Shown piece after piece: positions 15,127 to 23,524 of a stretch of DNA of 27,012 bases. The DNA is from Chloroflexota bacterium (GTDB lineage Bacteria > Chloroflexota > Anaerolineae > UBA3071). The notes under the pieces are model-generated. The model ran no database searches. It was not told where the DNA came from and saw only the letters and a list, made by a program, of their open reading frames with translations. A program made the translations under genes and the position numbers. The DNA lies in contig JACNHM010000298.1 in assembly GCA_014383605.1 (NCBI GenBank), positions 1 to 27,012 on the forward strand. The letters run 5' to 3'. The first letter of the stretch is position 1. The number at the start of each line of letters is the position of its first letter.

Positions 15127-16952
15127 ACGACGCAGAAAGCTTCCCATCCCTCGAAGCCCTGTTGCACCGCCTGGGACTGATCGGCGAGAGCGCCCAGGTG
15201 GAGTGCAAGGAGAGTCTCTGGCAACTGCCTCGCGACGTCTGGGAGACGACTTCCGCCTTCTCCAACACCACTGGCGGCACATTGCTGTTGGGCATCGCCC
15301 AGCGTGCTGGCCAGTTTGTGATCACCGGCCTGGTGGATGCAGCCAGGATCCAGCACGACCTGGCCACTGGGCTGCACGACGTGATGAACGTCCCTATCCC
15401 AGCCCAGGTGGAACCCCTCATCATCCCCATGGCCGGCGAGGAACGGGTGATCCTGCGCGTCTACATTCCGGAAGCGCTCCCCTACCAGAAACCGATCTAC
15501 ATCCGCAGCGCCGGCCTGGACAAGGGATGTTTCAAGCGGGTGGCTGGCGAGGACATGCCCTGTACCGAGGACGACCTGGCCCGTTTCTTCCAGGCCCGCT
15601 CCTTCGTCAGCCCCGACATGACGCCGGTGCCCATGGCGCGCCGAGAGGAACTCGACGCCGACCAACTGCGTGCCTTCCGCCGCCTGCTGGACACTCAGGA
15701 CCCCACCAACCCCGCGCTGACCTACGACGACGACGACCTCTTGCGGGCCTACGGAGCGATCATCCAACCCGAAGGCCAGACCGAACCGGTGCCGACGGTC
15801 GCCGGCGTGCTGATGTTCGGCACGCCACCGCTCATCCGCCGCTGCTTTCCTGCCTTCCGCGCCGACCTGCTGGACATTGAGGGCACCGAATGGGTGGCCG
15901 CACCGACCGAGCGAGGGGCCGGTCGCTCCTTCCAGGGGCCGTTGCTCGACGTCGTCCGCGACGTGCTCAGCGTGTTGCGCAAGGAGATTCCCGAGCGCTT
16001 TGCCCTGCATCCAGGCAATGCACAGCGCGTGGCCGATCCCATGCACGTTGCACTGCGCGAGGCGGTCCACAACGCCCTGATGCACCAGGACTACCGCATC
16101 CACCGCCCTACTCAAATCCGTCGCTTCGCCGACCGGCTTGAAATAGAAAACCCCGGCGCGTCGCTGCGCGACCCGGACCGCCTGGGCGAACCCGGCTCGG
16201 AACTACGCAACCCCCGCATTGCCCAGATGTTCTACGAGATCGGCTGGGCGGAACAGAAAGGCACCGGCATCCGGGCCATGCAGCGGGCGATGGATGACCT
16301 GGGCTTGACACCCCCTACCTTCGAGAGCGACCCGCAAGACCGTTCCTTTCGCGTGACCTTCTACCGGCATCACTTCATGGATCAAACAGACCTGGCCTGG
16401 CTGGAGCCGTTCAGCGATCTCAGCCTCAGCACCGAGGAGCAGAAGGCCCTGGTCTATGCCCGCAAGACCGGCCGGCTGGACAACGCTGCCTACCGCAGCC
16501 TCAACCACACTGACACCCTCACCGCCAGCCGAGCCCTGACCCGCCTGGAGGGCCTGGGACTGCTGCAGCGTTCCGAGCAACGTCGCGGGCCGGGCGTCTA
16601 CTACACACTGGCCGGGGAAGCAGCAGCAGAGACTCCCCCGATTACTCCTAAGAGTACTCCTAAAGTTACTCCTAAGACTAAGGTTGAGCTCCTAAGACTA
16701 TTGGCAGAAGGAAAACGGTTGTTGCGGGATGATGTGATAGCAGCGATTCTATTCCTATGTGCTGAGCGCCCACACACGGCACGTGAGTTGGCCAGCGCCT
16801 TACACCGTAACGTGGACTACGTGCGTAACTCGTATCTCTCACCGCTGGTGCGGCAGGGTCGGCTGGAACTGACCGGCTCACCTAACGACCCCAACGTAGC
16901 CTATCGCACTGCCGGCCGGCCTGATACCGGGCAAGGGAGGAGCCGACCGTGA
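15123..16952 (+). CDS. AlbA_2 (Schlafen-like) ATPase, second copy, with wHTH tail
   Basis: The protein is 609 residues. AlbA_2 domain: GESAQVECKESLWQLPRDVW (E27, K29) and ETTSAFSNTTGGTLLLGI, with a KPIYIRSA strand. An HATPase_c_4-like region has the N-box ALREAVHNALMHQDYRIH (E313) and EQKGTGIRAMQRAM (G380). After about 430 come a winged helix (ALVYARKTGRLDNAAYRSLN), a Thr-Pro-Lys linker made from 12-bp DNA repeats at about 507-519, and a final DNA-binding-like domain (ERPHTARELASALHRNVDYV). It shares the plan of the other AlbA_2 protein but the sequences differ widely, so they are old paralogues or were acquired separately. It overlaps mod and res by four bases each. Such placement between mod and res suggests a role in specificity, ATP-dependent control or signalling, which is inference. 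Confidence 0.9.
   Translation: MNDAESFPSLEALLHRLGLIGESAQVECKESLWQLPRDVWETTSAFSNTTGGTLLLGIAQRAGQFVITGLVDAARIQHDLATGLHDVMNVPIPAQVEPLIIPMAGEERVILRVYIPEALPYQKPIYIRSAGLDKGCFKRVAGEDMPCTEDDLARFFQARSFVSPDMTPVPMARREELDADQLRAFRRLLDTQDPTNPALTYDDDDLLRAYGAIIQPEGQTEPVPTVAGVLMFGTPPLIRRCFPAFRADLLDIEGTEWVAAPTERGAGRSFQGPLLDVVRDVLSVLRKEIPERFALHPGNAQRVADPMHVALREAVHNALMHQDYRIHRPTQIRRFADRLEIENPGASLRDPDRLGEPGSELRNPRIAQMFYEIGWAEQKGTGIRAMQRAMDDLGLTPPTFESDPQDRSFRVTFYRHHFMDQTDLAWLEPFSDLSLSTEEQKALVYARKTGRLDNAAYRSLNHTDTLTASRALTRLEGLGLLQRSEQRRGPGVYYTLAGEAAAETPPITPKSTPKVTPKTKVELLRLLAEGKRLLRDDVIAAILFLCAERPHTARELASALHRNVDYVRNSYLSPLVRQGRLELTGSPNDPNVAYRTAGRPDTGQGRSRP
16644..16679 (+). repeat. Three 12-bp tandem units encoding a Thr-Pro-Lys linker
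   Basis: ACTCCTAAG plus a variable triplet is repeated at 16644, 16656 and 16668, and a similar CTCCTAAGACTA recurs at 16689-16700. The unit is a multiple of three, so copy-number change would lengthen or shorten the linker without a frameshift. The codons (ACT, CCT, AAG) are more AT-rich than the surroundings. Confidence 0.8.
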
Positions 16953-19699
16953 CTACCATTATTTCCTACGACCGGGCCCTGCCAGAGATTCCCGGCCGCA
17001 CGCCCTACACCCGCCCCGACCAGTATCTGGAGAAACTGGGGGCTGGAGACTACGCGGTGCGCCAGGGCCGCCGCCCCAGCGATATGTTCCTGGTGAACAA
17101 ACTGCGAGCAGCGGTAGACAAATGGCGGGATGAGGGCTACGACGGCGCAACGGAGGTAAGCAAACGGCTCATGCAGTTCTGGTTCGACGAGGACCATCTG
17201 TTGAAAGATGGCAGCGTGTTCCGCTACTGGTGGGCGCAGCGCGAATCGCTGGAGACCTTGATCTACCTGACCGAGGTTCGAGGCTTTCAGGATCTCGAGC
17301 CTGTCATCGCGGAATTCGGTGACATACCGAAACACGGCATGTTGGAGATGCCCTGTCACATCGAGACCGACATGGATGGCCACCGCCGGCTGCGTCGCTA
17401 CGTCTCCGAGGTACAGAAGGACGCTTCCCAGGACCTGCCCGAAAAGAACCTGCTGCGCTGCGCTTTCAAGATGGCTACCGGTTCCGGCAAGACCGTCGTC
17501 ATGGCCATGGCCATCGTCTGGTCCTACTTCAACGCTCGCCTGGGTTCAGGGGTGAGGGCCTACGCCGACAACTTCCTCATCGTCGCTCCCAACGTCATCG
17601 TCTTCGAGCGGCTGGAGAAGGACTTCGCCAGCAAGAAGATCTTCCACGCCCTGCCCCTCATTCCCCCTGAGTGGCAAGCGCAGTGGGACATGAAAGCGAT
17701 ACTACGCGGCGAGAGCGCCCAACCCGCCCCTCGGGGCAACCTCTTCCTGGTCAACATCCAGCAGATCTACGAGTCCAAGGAAGACGACTGGACGCCCAGC
17801 CACGCTTTGGACGCTATCCTGGGTCGCCCGCCCAGGCAAGATTTGGCATCCTACCAACCCTCCATGCTGGAGCGCATCAAGAGCCTACGCAACCTGATGG
17901 TGCTCAACGACGAGGCCCACCACGTCCACGACGACGACCTGGCCTGGAACAAGACCTTGTTGGCGTTACACGACAACCTCAAGATCAAAGCGGGGCACGG
18001 CCTGACCCTCTGGCTCGACTTCTCAGCCACCCCCAAGACCCAGGTCGGCACCTACTACCCCTGGATCATCGTGGACTACCCCCTGGCCCAGGCCATCGAA
18101 GACCAGGTGGTCAAGGCTCCCCTCATCGTCCACCAGGTGGACAAGAAAGCCCCGGACCGAGTGACCCAACACAATGTCGTCGAAGCCTACCACGACTGGA
18201 TTGTCGTCGCCCTGGACCGGTGGCAGGAGCACACCCGCATCTACAAAGGCGTGGGACAGAAACCGGTGCTCTTCATCATGGCCGAGAAGACCGCCTACGC
18301 TGACCGCATCGGGGAGCACATCCGCAAGCAAACCAGGCTCAGAAGGAGTGAGGTGCTGGTCATCCATACCGACACCAAAGGCAACATCACCAAGAGGGAT
18401 CTGGATGTGGCTCGCGCCGCCGCCCGCGATATAGACACCAACGACATCAAGATCATCGTCAGCGTCATGATGCTCAAAGAGGGGTGGGACGTGCGCAACG
18501 TCAGCGTCGTCCTGGGGCTGCGTCCTTTCACTTCTAAGGCCGGCATCCTGCCTGAACAGGCTGTAGGGCGAGGATTGCGCCTGATGCAGGGGATAAGCCC
18601 CGACCGCCGCCAAACCCTGGAGGTGATTGGCACCGACGCCTTCGAGGAATTCGTGCGCGAGCTGGAGCAGGAGGGTGTGGGCATTGACACCGTGGGCACG
18701 CCCCCGCCAGCGCCAGTGTGGATCTATCCGGTGCAGGAGAAACTGGCCTACGACATCGCCATCCCCCTCACCAGGCCCAAGTACACCCACGAGTACAAGA
18801 ACCTGGCCCAGCTTGACCCGCTATCCCTGGAGCCCATCTACAAAGCCGACGTACTGGCCGAGGAAATGGCCATCGAGATCGAGATGACCTTTGCCACCAC
18901 TGGCACAACCGTGCACCAGGCGGTCATCACCCCTGAACGTCCCCTGATGAGCCAGGAGTTCCTGGCCGACATCACCAATGCAGTCGCCAAGCCTATCGGC
19001 CTCACGGGGCAGTTCGCCCAACTCTACGCCATCGTCAAGCGCTACGTGCAGCAGCGCTGCTTCGGCGTTGAGGTAGACCTGGAAAGCGAGGATATCAAGC
19101 GGCGCCTGCGCGATCCGATGCTGCAAGAGGGCATTGCGACTTTCCTCCGCCGTAGAATCGCTCAACTGACCACCCAGGAACGGGAGATCGAGTTCGAGAA
19201 TCCCGATTTCAAGTTGTCGCAGACATCATCTTTCACCTGGCGCCGGCAGCATCTCGAGTGTCGGAGGACTCTCTTCAACCTCGTCGCCACTTTCAACGAC
19301 CTGGAAACCCGTTTCGCACGTTTCCTGGATGACGCACCCGACACCGAGCGTTTCGCATCATTAGCCAGTTCCGGTGAAGCCTCGGCCACCCGTTTCAAGG
19401 TGGATTACCTGAAGACCACCGGCGCCATTGGCTTCTACCATCCCGACTTCGTGGCTGTTCAGAAAACGCAGAACGGCGCGGTCAACTGGATCATCGAGAC
19501 CAAGGGCCGCGAGTACGAGAACGTCCAGCACAAGGATGAGAGCATTGAGGACTGGTGCCAGAAGATATCGGCACAGACCGGCCAAACTTGGCGCTACGTG
19601 AAGGTACCGCAGGCACTGTTCGACGCATATCAAGGAAGTACTCTTGGCGGACTGGCAAAGCACATCCTGGGTGGTGAGGGAGCCACCTTGTTCGACTGA
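16949..19699 (+). CDS. Type III-like restriction endonuclease subunit (helicase + PD-(D/E)XK)
   Basis: The protein is 916 residues, from GTG 16949. Superfamily 2 helicase motifs: I, FKMATGSGKTVVM (K181, T182); II, LNDEAHHVH (D321-H324); III, LDFSATPK (near 357); V, VSVMMLKEGWDV; and VI, EQAVGRGLR (Q537-R544). The C-terminal nuclease has FYHPDFVAVQ (D833) and WIIETKGRE (E850, K852), the PD...ExK pattern. This layout is that of Res subunits, which translocate along DNA with ATP and cut near unmethylated sites bound by Mod. I recall similar stand-alone proteins annotated as BPTD_3080-type restriction endonucleases, and that is an alternative name. It overlaps the upstream AlbA_2 gene by four bases and is the last gene of the operon. 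Nuclease and ATPase residues appear intact. Confidence 0.92.
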   Translation: MTTIISYDRALPEIPGRTPYTRPDQYLEKLGAGDYAVRQGRRPSDMFLVNKLRAAVDKWRDEGYDGATEVSKRLMQFWFDEDHLLKDGSVFRYWWAQRESLETLIYLTEVRGFQDLEPVIAEFGDIPKHGMLEMPCHIETDMDGHRRLRRYVSEVQKDASQDLPEKNLLRCAFKMATGSGKTVVMAMAIVWSYFNARLGSGVRAYADNFLIVAPNVIVFERLEKDFASKKIFHALPLIPPEWQAQWDMKAILRGESAQPAPRGNLFLVNIQQIYESKEDDWTPSHALDAILGRPPRQDLASYQPSMLERIKSLRNLMVLNDEAHHVHDDDLAWNKTLLALHDNLKIKAGHGLTLWLDFSATPKTQVGTYYPWIIVDYPLAQAIEDQVVKAPLIVHQVDKKAPDRVTQHNVVEAYHDWIVVALDRWQEHTRIYKGVGQKPVLFIMAEKTAYADRIGEHIRKQTRLRRSEVLVIHTDTKGNITKRDLDVARAAARDIDTNDIKIIVSVMMLKEGWDVRNVSVVLGLRPFTSKAGILPEQAVGRGLRLMQGISPDRRQTLEVIGTDAFEEFVRELEQEGVGIDTVGTPPPAPVWIYPVQEKLAYDIAIPLTRPKYTHEYKNLAQLDPLSLEPIYKADVLAEEMAIEIEMTFATTGTTVHQAVITPERPLMSQEFLADITNAVAKPIGLTGQFAQLYAIVKRYVQQRCFGVEVDLESEDIKRRLRDPMLQEGIATFLRRRIAQLTTQEREIEFENPDFKLSQTSSFTWRRQHLECRRTLFNLVATFNDLETRFARFLDDAPDTERFASLASSGEASATRFKVDYLKTTGAIGFYHPDFVAVQKTQNGAVNWIIETKGREYENVQHKDESIEDWCQKISAQTGQTWRYVKVPQALFDAYQGSTLGGLAKHILGGEGATLFD

Positions 19700-20080
19700 C
19701 CTGGGATCAGGGCAACGAGTAGGAAGTGTGAAACTATGGCTAGCTTCGCGGCCAGAAAGCCTCGCCCGTCTCGGCCCTCACCACCCCTTCATCTGCCGTT
19801 TGGCCCAAAGCTGGCGGGGCTGTTTTCTCTGTGGTCATGGGTTTCGCTCCTTGTGCCCTGTCGGCGACTTCTGTTCGACGTCGGTGTTGCCGGCAGCGTT
19901 GCCGTGCTTGCCAGCTCCTGGCAGATCCGCCGATGCAGCCGATGTGTTGACCTCGCGTCCCGCGCTCCACGGTCAAGTACGGAGCTACCGGCGGCAGAAA
20001 GACGGCCCAGAGAGGTGGGCGAACATAGCCCAGCTCCCTGGGCCCAGACAGTGCAAAGCCGCGGCGGGCGTGCTCACTCC
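19700..20080. other. Intergenic gap between res and livF, no gene recognised
   Basis: This 381-base gap lies between two convergent operons. Open frames cross it on both strands, but their translations are low-complexity and rich in Arg/Ser/Pro, with no family signature. I see no clear intrinsic terminator with a T-run for either operon. Nothing further is supported. Confidence 0.55.
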
Positions 20081-20791
20081 TCAGATGCCCAGGTAGGCCT
20101 CCCGCACGTTCTCGTCTTTGGCCACCTCACGGGAGGGCCCTTCCAGCACGACGCGGCCATCGGCCAGGACGTAGGCGTAGTCGCTGACGGCCAGCGCCAG
20201 TTGCACGTTCTGTTCCACCAGCAGCATCGTGAGCCCATCGGCTTTGAGGCGTTGTAGCACCTCAAAGAGCTCCAGCACCAGAAACGGCGCCAACCCCAGC
20301 GAGAGCTCGTCGAACATCAGGATCTCCGGCTGAGCCATCAGCCCGCGAGCCACGGCCAGCATCTGTTGCTCGCCGCCGGAAAGGGTGCCCGCCTTCTGGC
20401 CGGAGCGCTCCTGCAGGCGCGGGAACATATCATACACCCGTTCCAGGTTGCGCGGGAAGTGCGGCTGAGCCCGCTGCGTGAAAGCGCCCATCTCCAGGTT
20501 CTCGTAGACGCTCATGTCGGTGAACAACTGGCGGCCTTCGGGCACCAGAACGATGCCCTGAGCGGCTTTGGCGTAGGGCGTGTGGCGCGTCACCTCCTGG
20601 CCGTCGAACGTGATGGCGCCTTGCCAGGGTTTGAGCAATCCCACCACCGTGCGCAGCAGTGTGGTTTTGCCCACACCGTTGGAACCGACGAGGGCGGTGA
20701 GCTTCCCTCGCTCCAGTCTCAGCGAGACGTCCCATAGGATCTGGACTTCGCCGTAGCCGGAAGAAACATTCTGTATCTCCAGTAATGCCAT
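20081..20791 (-). CDS. livF: Branched-chain amino-acid ABC transporter ATPase LivF
   Basis: The protein is 236 residues, the typical LivF length. The ABC motifs are complete: Walker A GSNGVGKTT, the signature GTLSGGEQQMLAVARGLM, Walker B with Glu in ILMFDELSLGLAP, and the switch His/Gln region LLVEQNVQLAL. PEGRQLFTDMSVYENL is characteristic of LivF. It hydrolyses ATP at the inner membrane to drive import through LivH/LivM. ATG 20791 is chosen (GGGGAG lies about eight bases upstream), one codon after an in-frame GTG 20794. It is the last gene of livKHMGF. The gap to livG is 52 bases and contains a perfect hairpin. Confidence 0.93.
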   Translation of the reverse strand: MALLEIQNVSSGYGEVQILWDVSLRLERGKLTALVGSNGVGKTTLLRTVVGLLKPWQGAITFDGQEVTRHTPYAKAAQGIVLVPEGRQLFTDMSVYENLEMGAFTQRAQPHFPRNLERVYDMFPRLQERSGQKAGTLSGGEQQMLAVARGLMAQPEILMFDELSLGLAPFLVLELFEVLQRLKADGLTMLLVEQNVQLALAVSDYAYVLADGRVVLEGPSREVAKDENVREAYLGI

Positions 20792-20810
20792 CACTCATCT
20801 CCCCGACAGT

Positions 20811-20838
20811 ATCCAGTATCCGATACCCGATACTGGAT
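20811..20838. repeat. Perfect 10-bp hairpin between livG and livF
   Basis: ATCCAGTATC (20811-20820) pairs with GATACTGGAT (20829-20838) around CGATACCC. The neighbouring bases repeat the same words (GGATATTGG, CGGTATTC). There is no T-run, so it is more likely an mRNA-stability or intergenic palindrome than a terminator. It is the first of two stems in intergenic gaps of this operon. Confidence 0.65.
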
Positions 20839-20843
20839 ATTGG

Positions 20844-21599
20844 TTATTCGGTATTCCCCATCAGCCTCTCGGCCATTTTCGGATCGCCCAGATAGGCCTC
20901 AATGACGTGGGGATCGTTGGCGACTTCCTTGGGTGTGCCCTCGGCGATTTGCTCTCCGTAGTTCAGCACGATCACCCGGTCCGAGACGTTCATCAGCGCG
21001 TGCATCACGTGTTCGATGATGAGGATGGTCACGCCCTGGTCGCGGATTTGGCGCAGCACTCGGAGCATGTCGGTGATCTCCACCGGATTCAGCCCAGCCA
21101 GCACCTCGTCCAGCAGGAGCAGATAGGGACGGGCTGCCAGTGCTCGCGCCATTTCCAGCCGCTTCTTCTGGGCCACGTTCAGGCTGCCAGCCAGCGCCGC
21201 GCGCCGTTCAGCCAGGCCGACGAAGGCCAGCACCTCCTCGGCGATCTCCCGCGCCTGGCTCAGCGGGCGTTGCTCGTGGCCGAAGCAGGCCCCGGCCGTC
21301 ACGTTTTCCAGGACCGTCAACTCGCTCAACGGCTGCACGATCTGGTGCGTGCGGGCCAGCCCCTGGCGCGCCACGTGGTAGGGCTTCCAGCCGGTGATGT
21401 CCTGGCCGCGAAAGACGACGTGGCCTCCGTCCGGCGAGTAGACGCCGTTGATGCAGTTGAACAGGGTCGTCTTGCCGGCGCCATTGGGGCCGATCAGGCC
21501 CAGGATCTGCCCTTGGGGCAGGTCGAAGGTGACGTTCAACAGAGCCTGTAGGCCGCCAAAATGCTTGGAGATGGTTTGCACTTGCAGGATGTCGCTCAT
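20844..21599 (-). CDS. livG: Branched-chain amino-acid ABC transporter ATPase LivG
   Basis: The protein is 251 residues from ATG 21599, preceded by an ATGA overlap with livM. Walker A is GPNGAGKTTLFNCI (G37-T44), and Walker B LLLLDEVLAGLNP is LivG-like. GLARTHQIVQPLSELTVLEN and LIIEHVMHALMNVSDRVIVL are typical of LivG. The signature helix reads SLNVAQKKRLEMARALA instead of the classical LSGGQ, a known type of deviation in LivG relatives. The frame is open upstream to 22559, but that part is a shadow of livM. It works with LivF as the ATPase pair of the importer. Confidence 0.93.
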   Translation of the reverse strand: MSDILQVQTISKHFGGLQALLNVTFDLPQGQILGLIGPNGAGKTTLFNCINGVYSPDGGHVVFRGQDITGWKPYHVARQGLARTHQIVQPLSELTVLENVTAGACFGHEQRPLSQAREIAEEVLAFVGLAERRAALAGSLNVAQKKRLEMARALAARPYLLLLDEVLAGLNPVEITDMLRVLRQIRDQGVTILIIEHVMHALMNVSDRVIVLNYGEQIAEGTPKEVANDPHVIEAYLGDPKMAERLMGNTE

Positions 21600-22567
21600 T
21601 CCAGCACCCTCCGCAGACGGGGGAAGCGGCGGCGCAGCCAGCCGACCACGCCTGCTGGCACGAAAAGCACGATCACCAACAGCAGCACGCCAGCAACCGT
21701 CAGTTGGATGTTCTTGAAGAGTGGGCTGACCAGCAGGAGACCGCGCAATCGCTGGTAGGCGGCAGCGCCAAGCAGCGGCCCCAGCACTGTGCCCTGGCCG
21801 CCCAGCATGACCATGACGATGCTTTCGATGGACTGGTGCAGCACGAAGGCATCGCCGGGCTCGATGTTGCCATTTTTGAAGAAGAAGAGCACGCCGATCA
21901 TGCCGGGGAAGACGGCCGAGATCACGTAGGCCCAGGTCTTGGCGCTGGGCGCCACCACGCCCATCACCTCGGCGGCGTCTTCGTTCTCGCGTATGGCCAT
22001 CAGGCCCAGGCCGAAACGGGAGGTCCTGACCAGGAAACTGACGAGAACGACGGCCAGGGTCAGGGCGACCACCGCGCCGTAGGTGATCCACAGGGCCTGG
22101 CCGGGGCCGCCGTAGGCCTGATAGGCCCTGAAGTTCAGGGTCATCCCGATGGGGCCGCCGAAAGGCTGGAAGTTTTTGATGAAGGAGCGGACGGCTTCGT
22201 TGACGCCAATGGTGGCCAGGGCGAAATAGGCGCCGCGCAGTCGCAAGATCGCTTTGCCCAGCAGAAAGGCCAGCAGGCCCGCGCTCAGCGCGCCGGCCAG
22301 CACGGCCACGTAGAGGGGAAGGTTGTGGACGTTGATCAGGTAGAAACCGACGTAGCCACCCAGGCCGAAGAAGACGATGTGGCCAAAGCTCACGTAGCCG
22401 GTGTAGCCCAGTATGATGTTCAGACTGGAGGCCAAGGCCATGGCCTTGAGCATGGTGAAGGCCACCTCCCGCGCATAGGCCTTGTTGCCAGCCAGGGCCG
22501 GCCAGATGCCCACCGCGGCCGTCAAAGCCAACGCCAGCCACAGTCCAGGGTTGCGCCATGGTTTCAT
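21596..22567 (-). CDS. livM: Branched-chain amino-acid ABC transporter permease LivM
   Basis: The protein is 323 residues and is rich in membrane helices (about nine hydrophobic segments). LivM marks include LNIILGYTGYVSFGHIVFFGLGGYVGFY near residue 55, ATIGVNEAVRSF, the cytoplasmic coupling motif FGLGLMAIRENEDAAEVMGV, and the C-terminal VIVLFVPAGVVGWLRRRFPR. It forms the inner-membrane channel with LivH. ATG 22567 overlaps the livH stop by four bases, and its TGA overlaps livG by four bases, so livHMG are coupled. Confidence 0.93.
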   Translation of the reverse strand: MKPWRNPGLWLALALTAAVGIWPALAGNKAYAREVAFTMLKAMALASSLNIILGYTGYVSFGHIVFFGLGGYVGFYLINVHNLPLYVAVLAGALSAGLLAFLLGKAILRLRGAYFALATIGVNEAVRSFIKNFQPFGGPIGMTLNFRAYQAYGGPGQALWITYGAVVALTLAVVLVSFLVRTSRFGLGLMAIRENEDAAEVMGVVAPSAKTWAYVISAVFPGMIGVLFFFKNGNIEPGDAFVLHQSIESIVMVMLGGQGTVLGPLLGAAAYQRLRGLLLVSPLFKNIQLTVAGVLLLVIVLFVPAGVVGWLRRRFPRLRRVLE

Positions 22568-23424
22568 GTCTTACTCCCCAGCAGGCCCGCTGGCCGCACC
22601 AGCAGGATGATGACGAACAGCACGAATTCCAGCACAGGCACCCAGGAGGTCTCCATAAAAGCGGGGATGATGCTTTCCAAGGCGCCCAGGAGCAGGCCGC
22701 CGATGAGCGCGCCCAACGGATTGCCCAGGCCGCCCAGCACGCAGATGACGAAGCTTCTCAGTTGGTACGTCCCCCCCGCCAGGATGGTGAAAGGGAAAAA
22801 GGTGGAGATCAGCCCGCCGGCGATGGCGGCCAGCATGGCGCCCAGACCAAAGCTGAGGGCCAGCACGCGCGAGGAGGGGATGCCCATCAGCTCCGCCGCC
22901 GCACGGTTGTTGGCCACGGCGCGAATGGATTTGCCGGGCCGGGTGCGGTAAAGGAACAGGTAGAGCAGCGCGCTGACCAGGATCGCCGCCAGCGCCGCCG
23001 TCACTCGCGTCCAGGACAGTGTTATCGGCCCCAGGGAGAGGCTCCCCAGAGAAAAGTCCACGTTGCGCGGCGAGGTGGTGAAGGCCGCCGTGCCCAGCCC
23101 GATGATGATCATGTTGACGGCGAAGGTGGCCAGCAGGGTAGAAAGGTGTGGGGCGTTGAGCACGCGGTGCACGGCGACGACGTAGATCAGAATGCCCAAC
23201 AGCAATCCGGCCGCGGCGACCAACACCAGCGCGAGGTAGGGGTTCAGTCCCGGACCGTTGAAGGCGAGGTAGATGCCAAACATGCCCAGGGCCATGAGAG
23301 CGCCGTGCGACAGGTTGATCACCGACATCACGCCCCAGATCAGGGACAGGCCCATGGCGGCGATGCCGTAGACCAATCCGAGCAGCAGGCCATCGGCCAG
23401 GGAGGCAACGATGAAGTCAAGCAT
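22564..23424 (-). CDS. livH: Branched-chain amino-acid ABC transporter permease LivH
   Basis: The protein is 286 residues from ATG 23424, with AAGGAG about seven bases upstream. Family marks are GLVYGIAAMGLSLIWGVMSV, INLSHGALMALGMFG, the coupling segment GKSIRAVANNRAAAELMGI and the C-terminal FVIILLVRPAGLLG. About eight membrane helices are visible. An in-frame ATG 23478 would add 18 residues (MPLSLSLSSISIS...) that are simply a reading of the intergenic AGATAG/CTATCT repeat, so it is rejected. It pairs with LivM. The 100-base gap to livK contains a long hairpin. Confidence 0.93.
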   Translation of the reverse strand: MLDFIVASLADGLLLGLVYGIAAMGLSLIWGVMSVINLSHGALMALGMFGIYLAFNGPGLNPYLALVLVAAAGLLLGILIYVVAVHRVLNAPHLSTLLATFAVNMIIIGLGTAAFTTSPRNVDFSLGSLSLGPITLSWTRVTAALAAILVSALLYLFLYRTRPGKSIRAVANNRAAAELMGIPSSRVLALSFGLGAMLAAIAGGLISTFFPFTILAGGTYQLRSFVICVLGGLGNPLGALIGGLLLGALESIIPAFMETSWVPVLEFVLFVIILLVRPAGLLGSKT

Positions 23425-23454
23425 ACGTGTCTCCTTATGTGAGATAGAGATCGA

Positions 23455-23508
23455 AGATAGAGACAGAGATAGAGGCACAAGGGCACGTCCTCTATCTCTG
23501 TCCTATCT
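23455..23508 (-). promoter_or_regulatory. Long hairpin between livK and livH
   Basis: GACAGAGATAGAGG (23462-23475) and CCTCTATCTCTGTC (23489-23502) form a perfect 14-bp stem with a 13-base loop. AGATAG (23455-23460) and CTATCT (23503-23508) extend it to 20 bp with one bulged A. On the transcript it follows the livK stop by about 16 bases. A stem here could stabilise the receptor mRNA or attenuate the permease genes, giving more receptor than channel. The lack of a T-run argues against full termination. Confidence 0.72.
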
Positions 23509-23524
23509 CTCTATCGGCCTTGGA

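Noticed and set aside
16644..16700. CRISPR-like spacing in the short repeats
   Set aside because: Units are only 12 bases, lie inside a coding sequence and have no spacers. No CRISPR array was found anywhere in the window.
19736..20257. A 173-codon plus-strand frame after res
   Set aside because: Its 3' half is antisense to livF and its 5' half has no recognisable domain.
20844..22559. A 571-codon minus-strand frame suggesting a large fusion ahead of LivG
   Set aside because: Only the last 251 codons are LivG. The upstream part is an alternate frame of livM, and the ATGA overlap fixes the true start at 21599.
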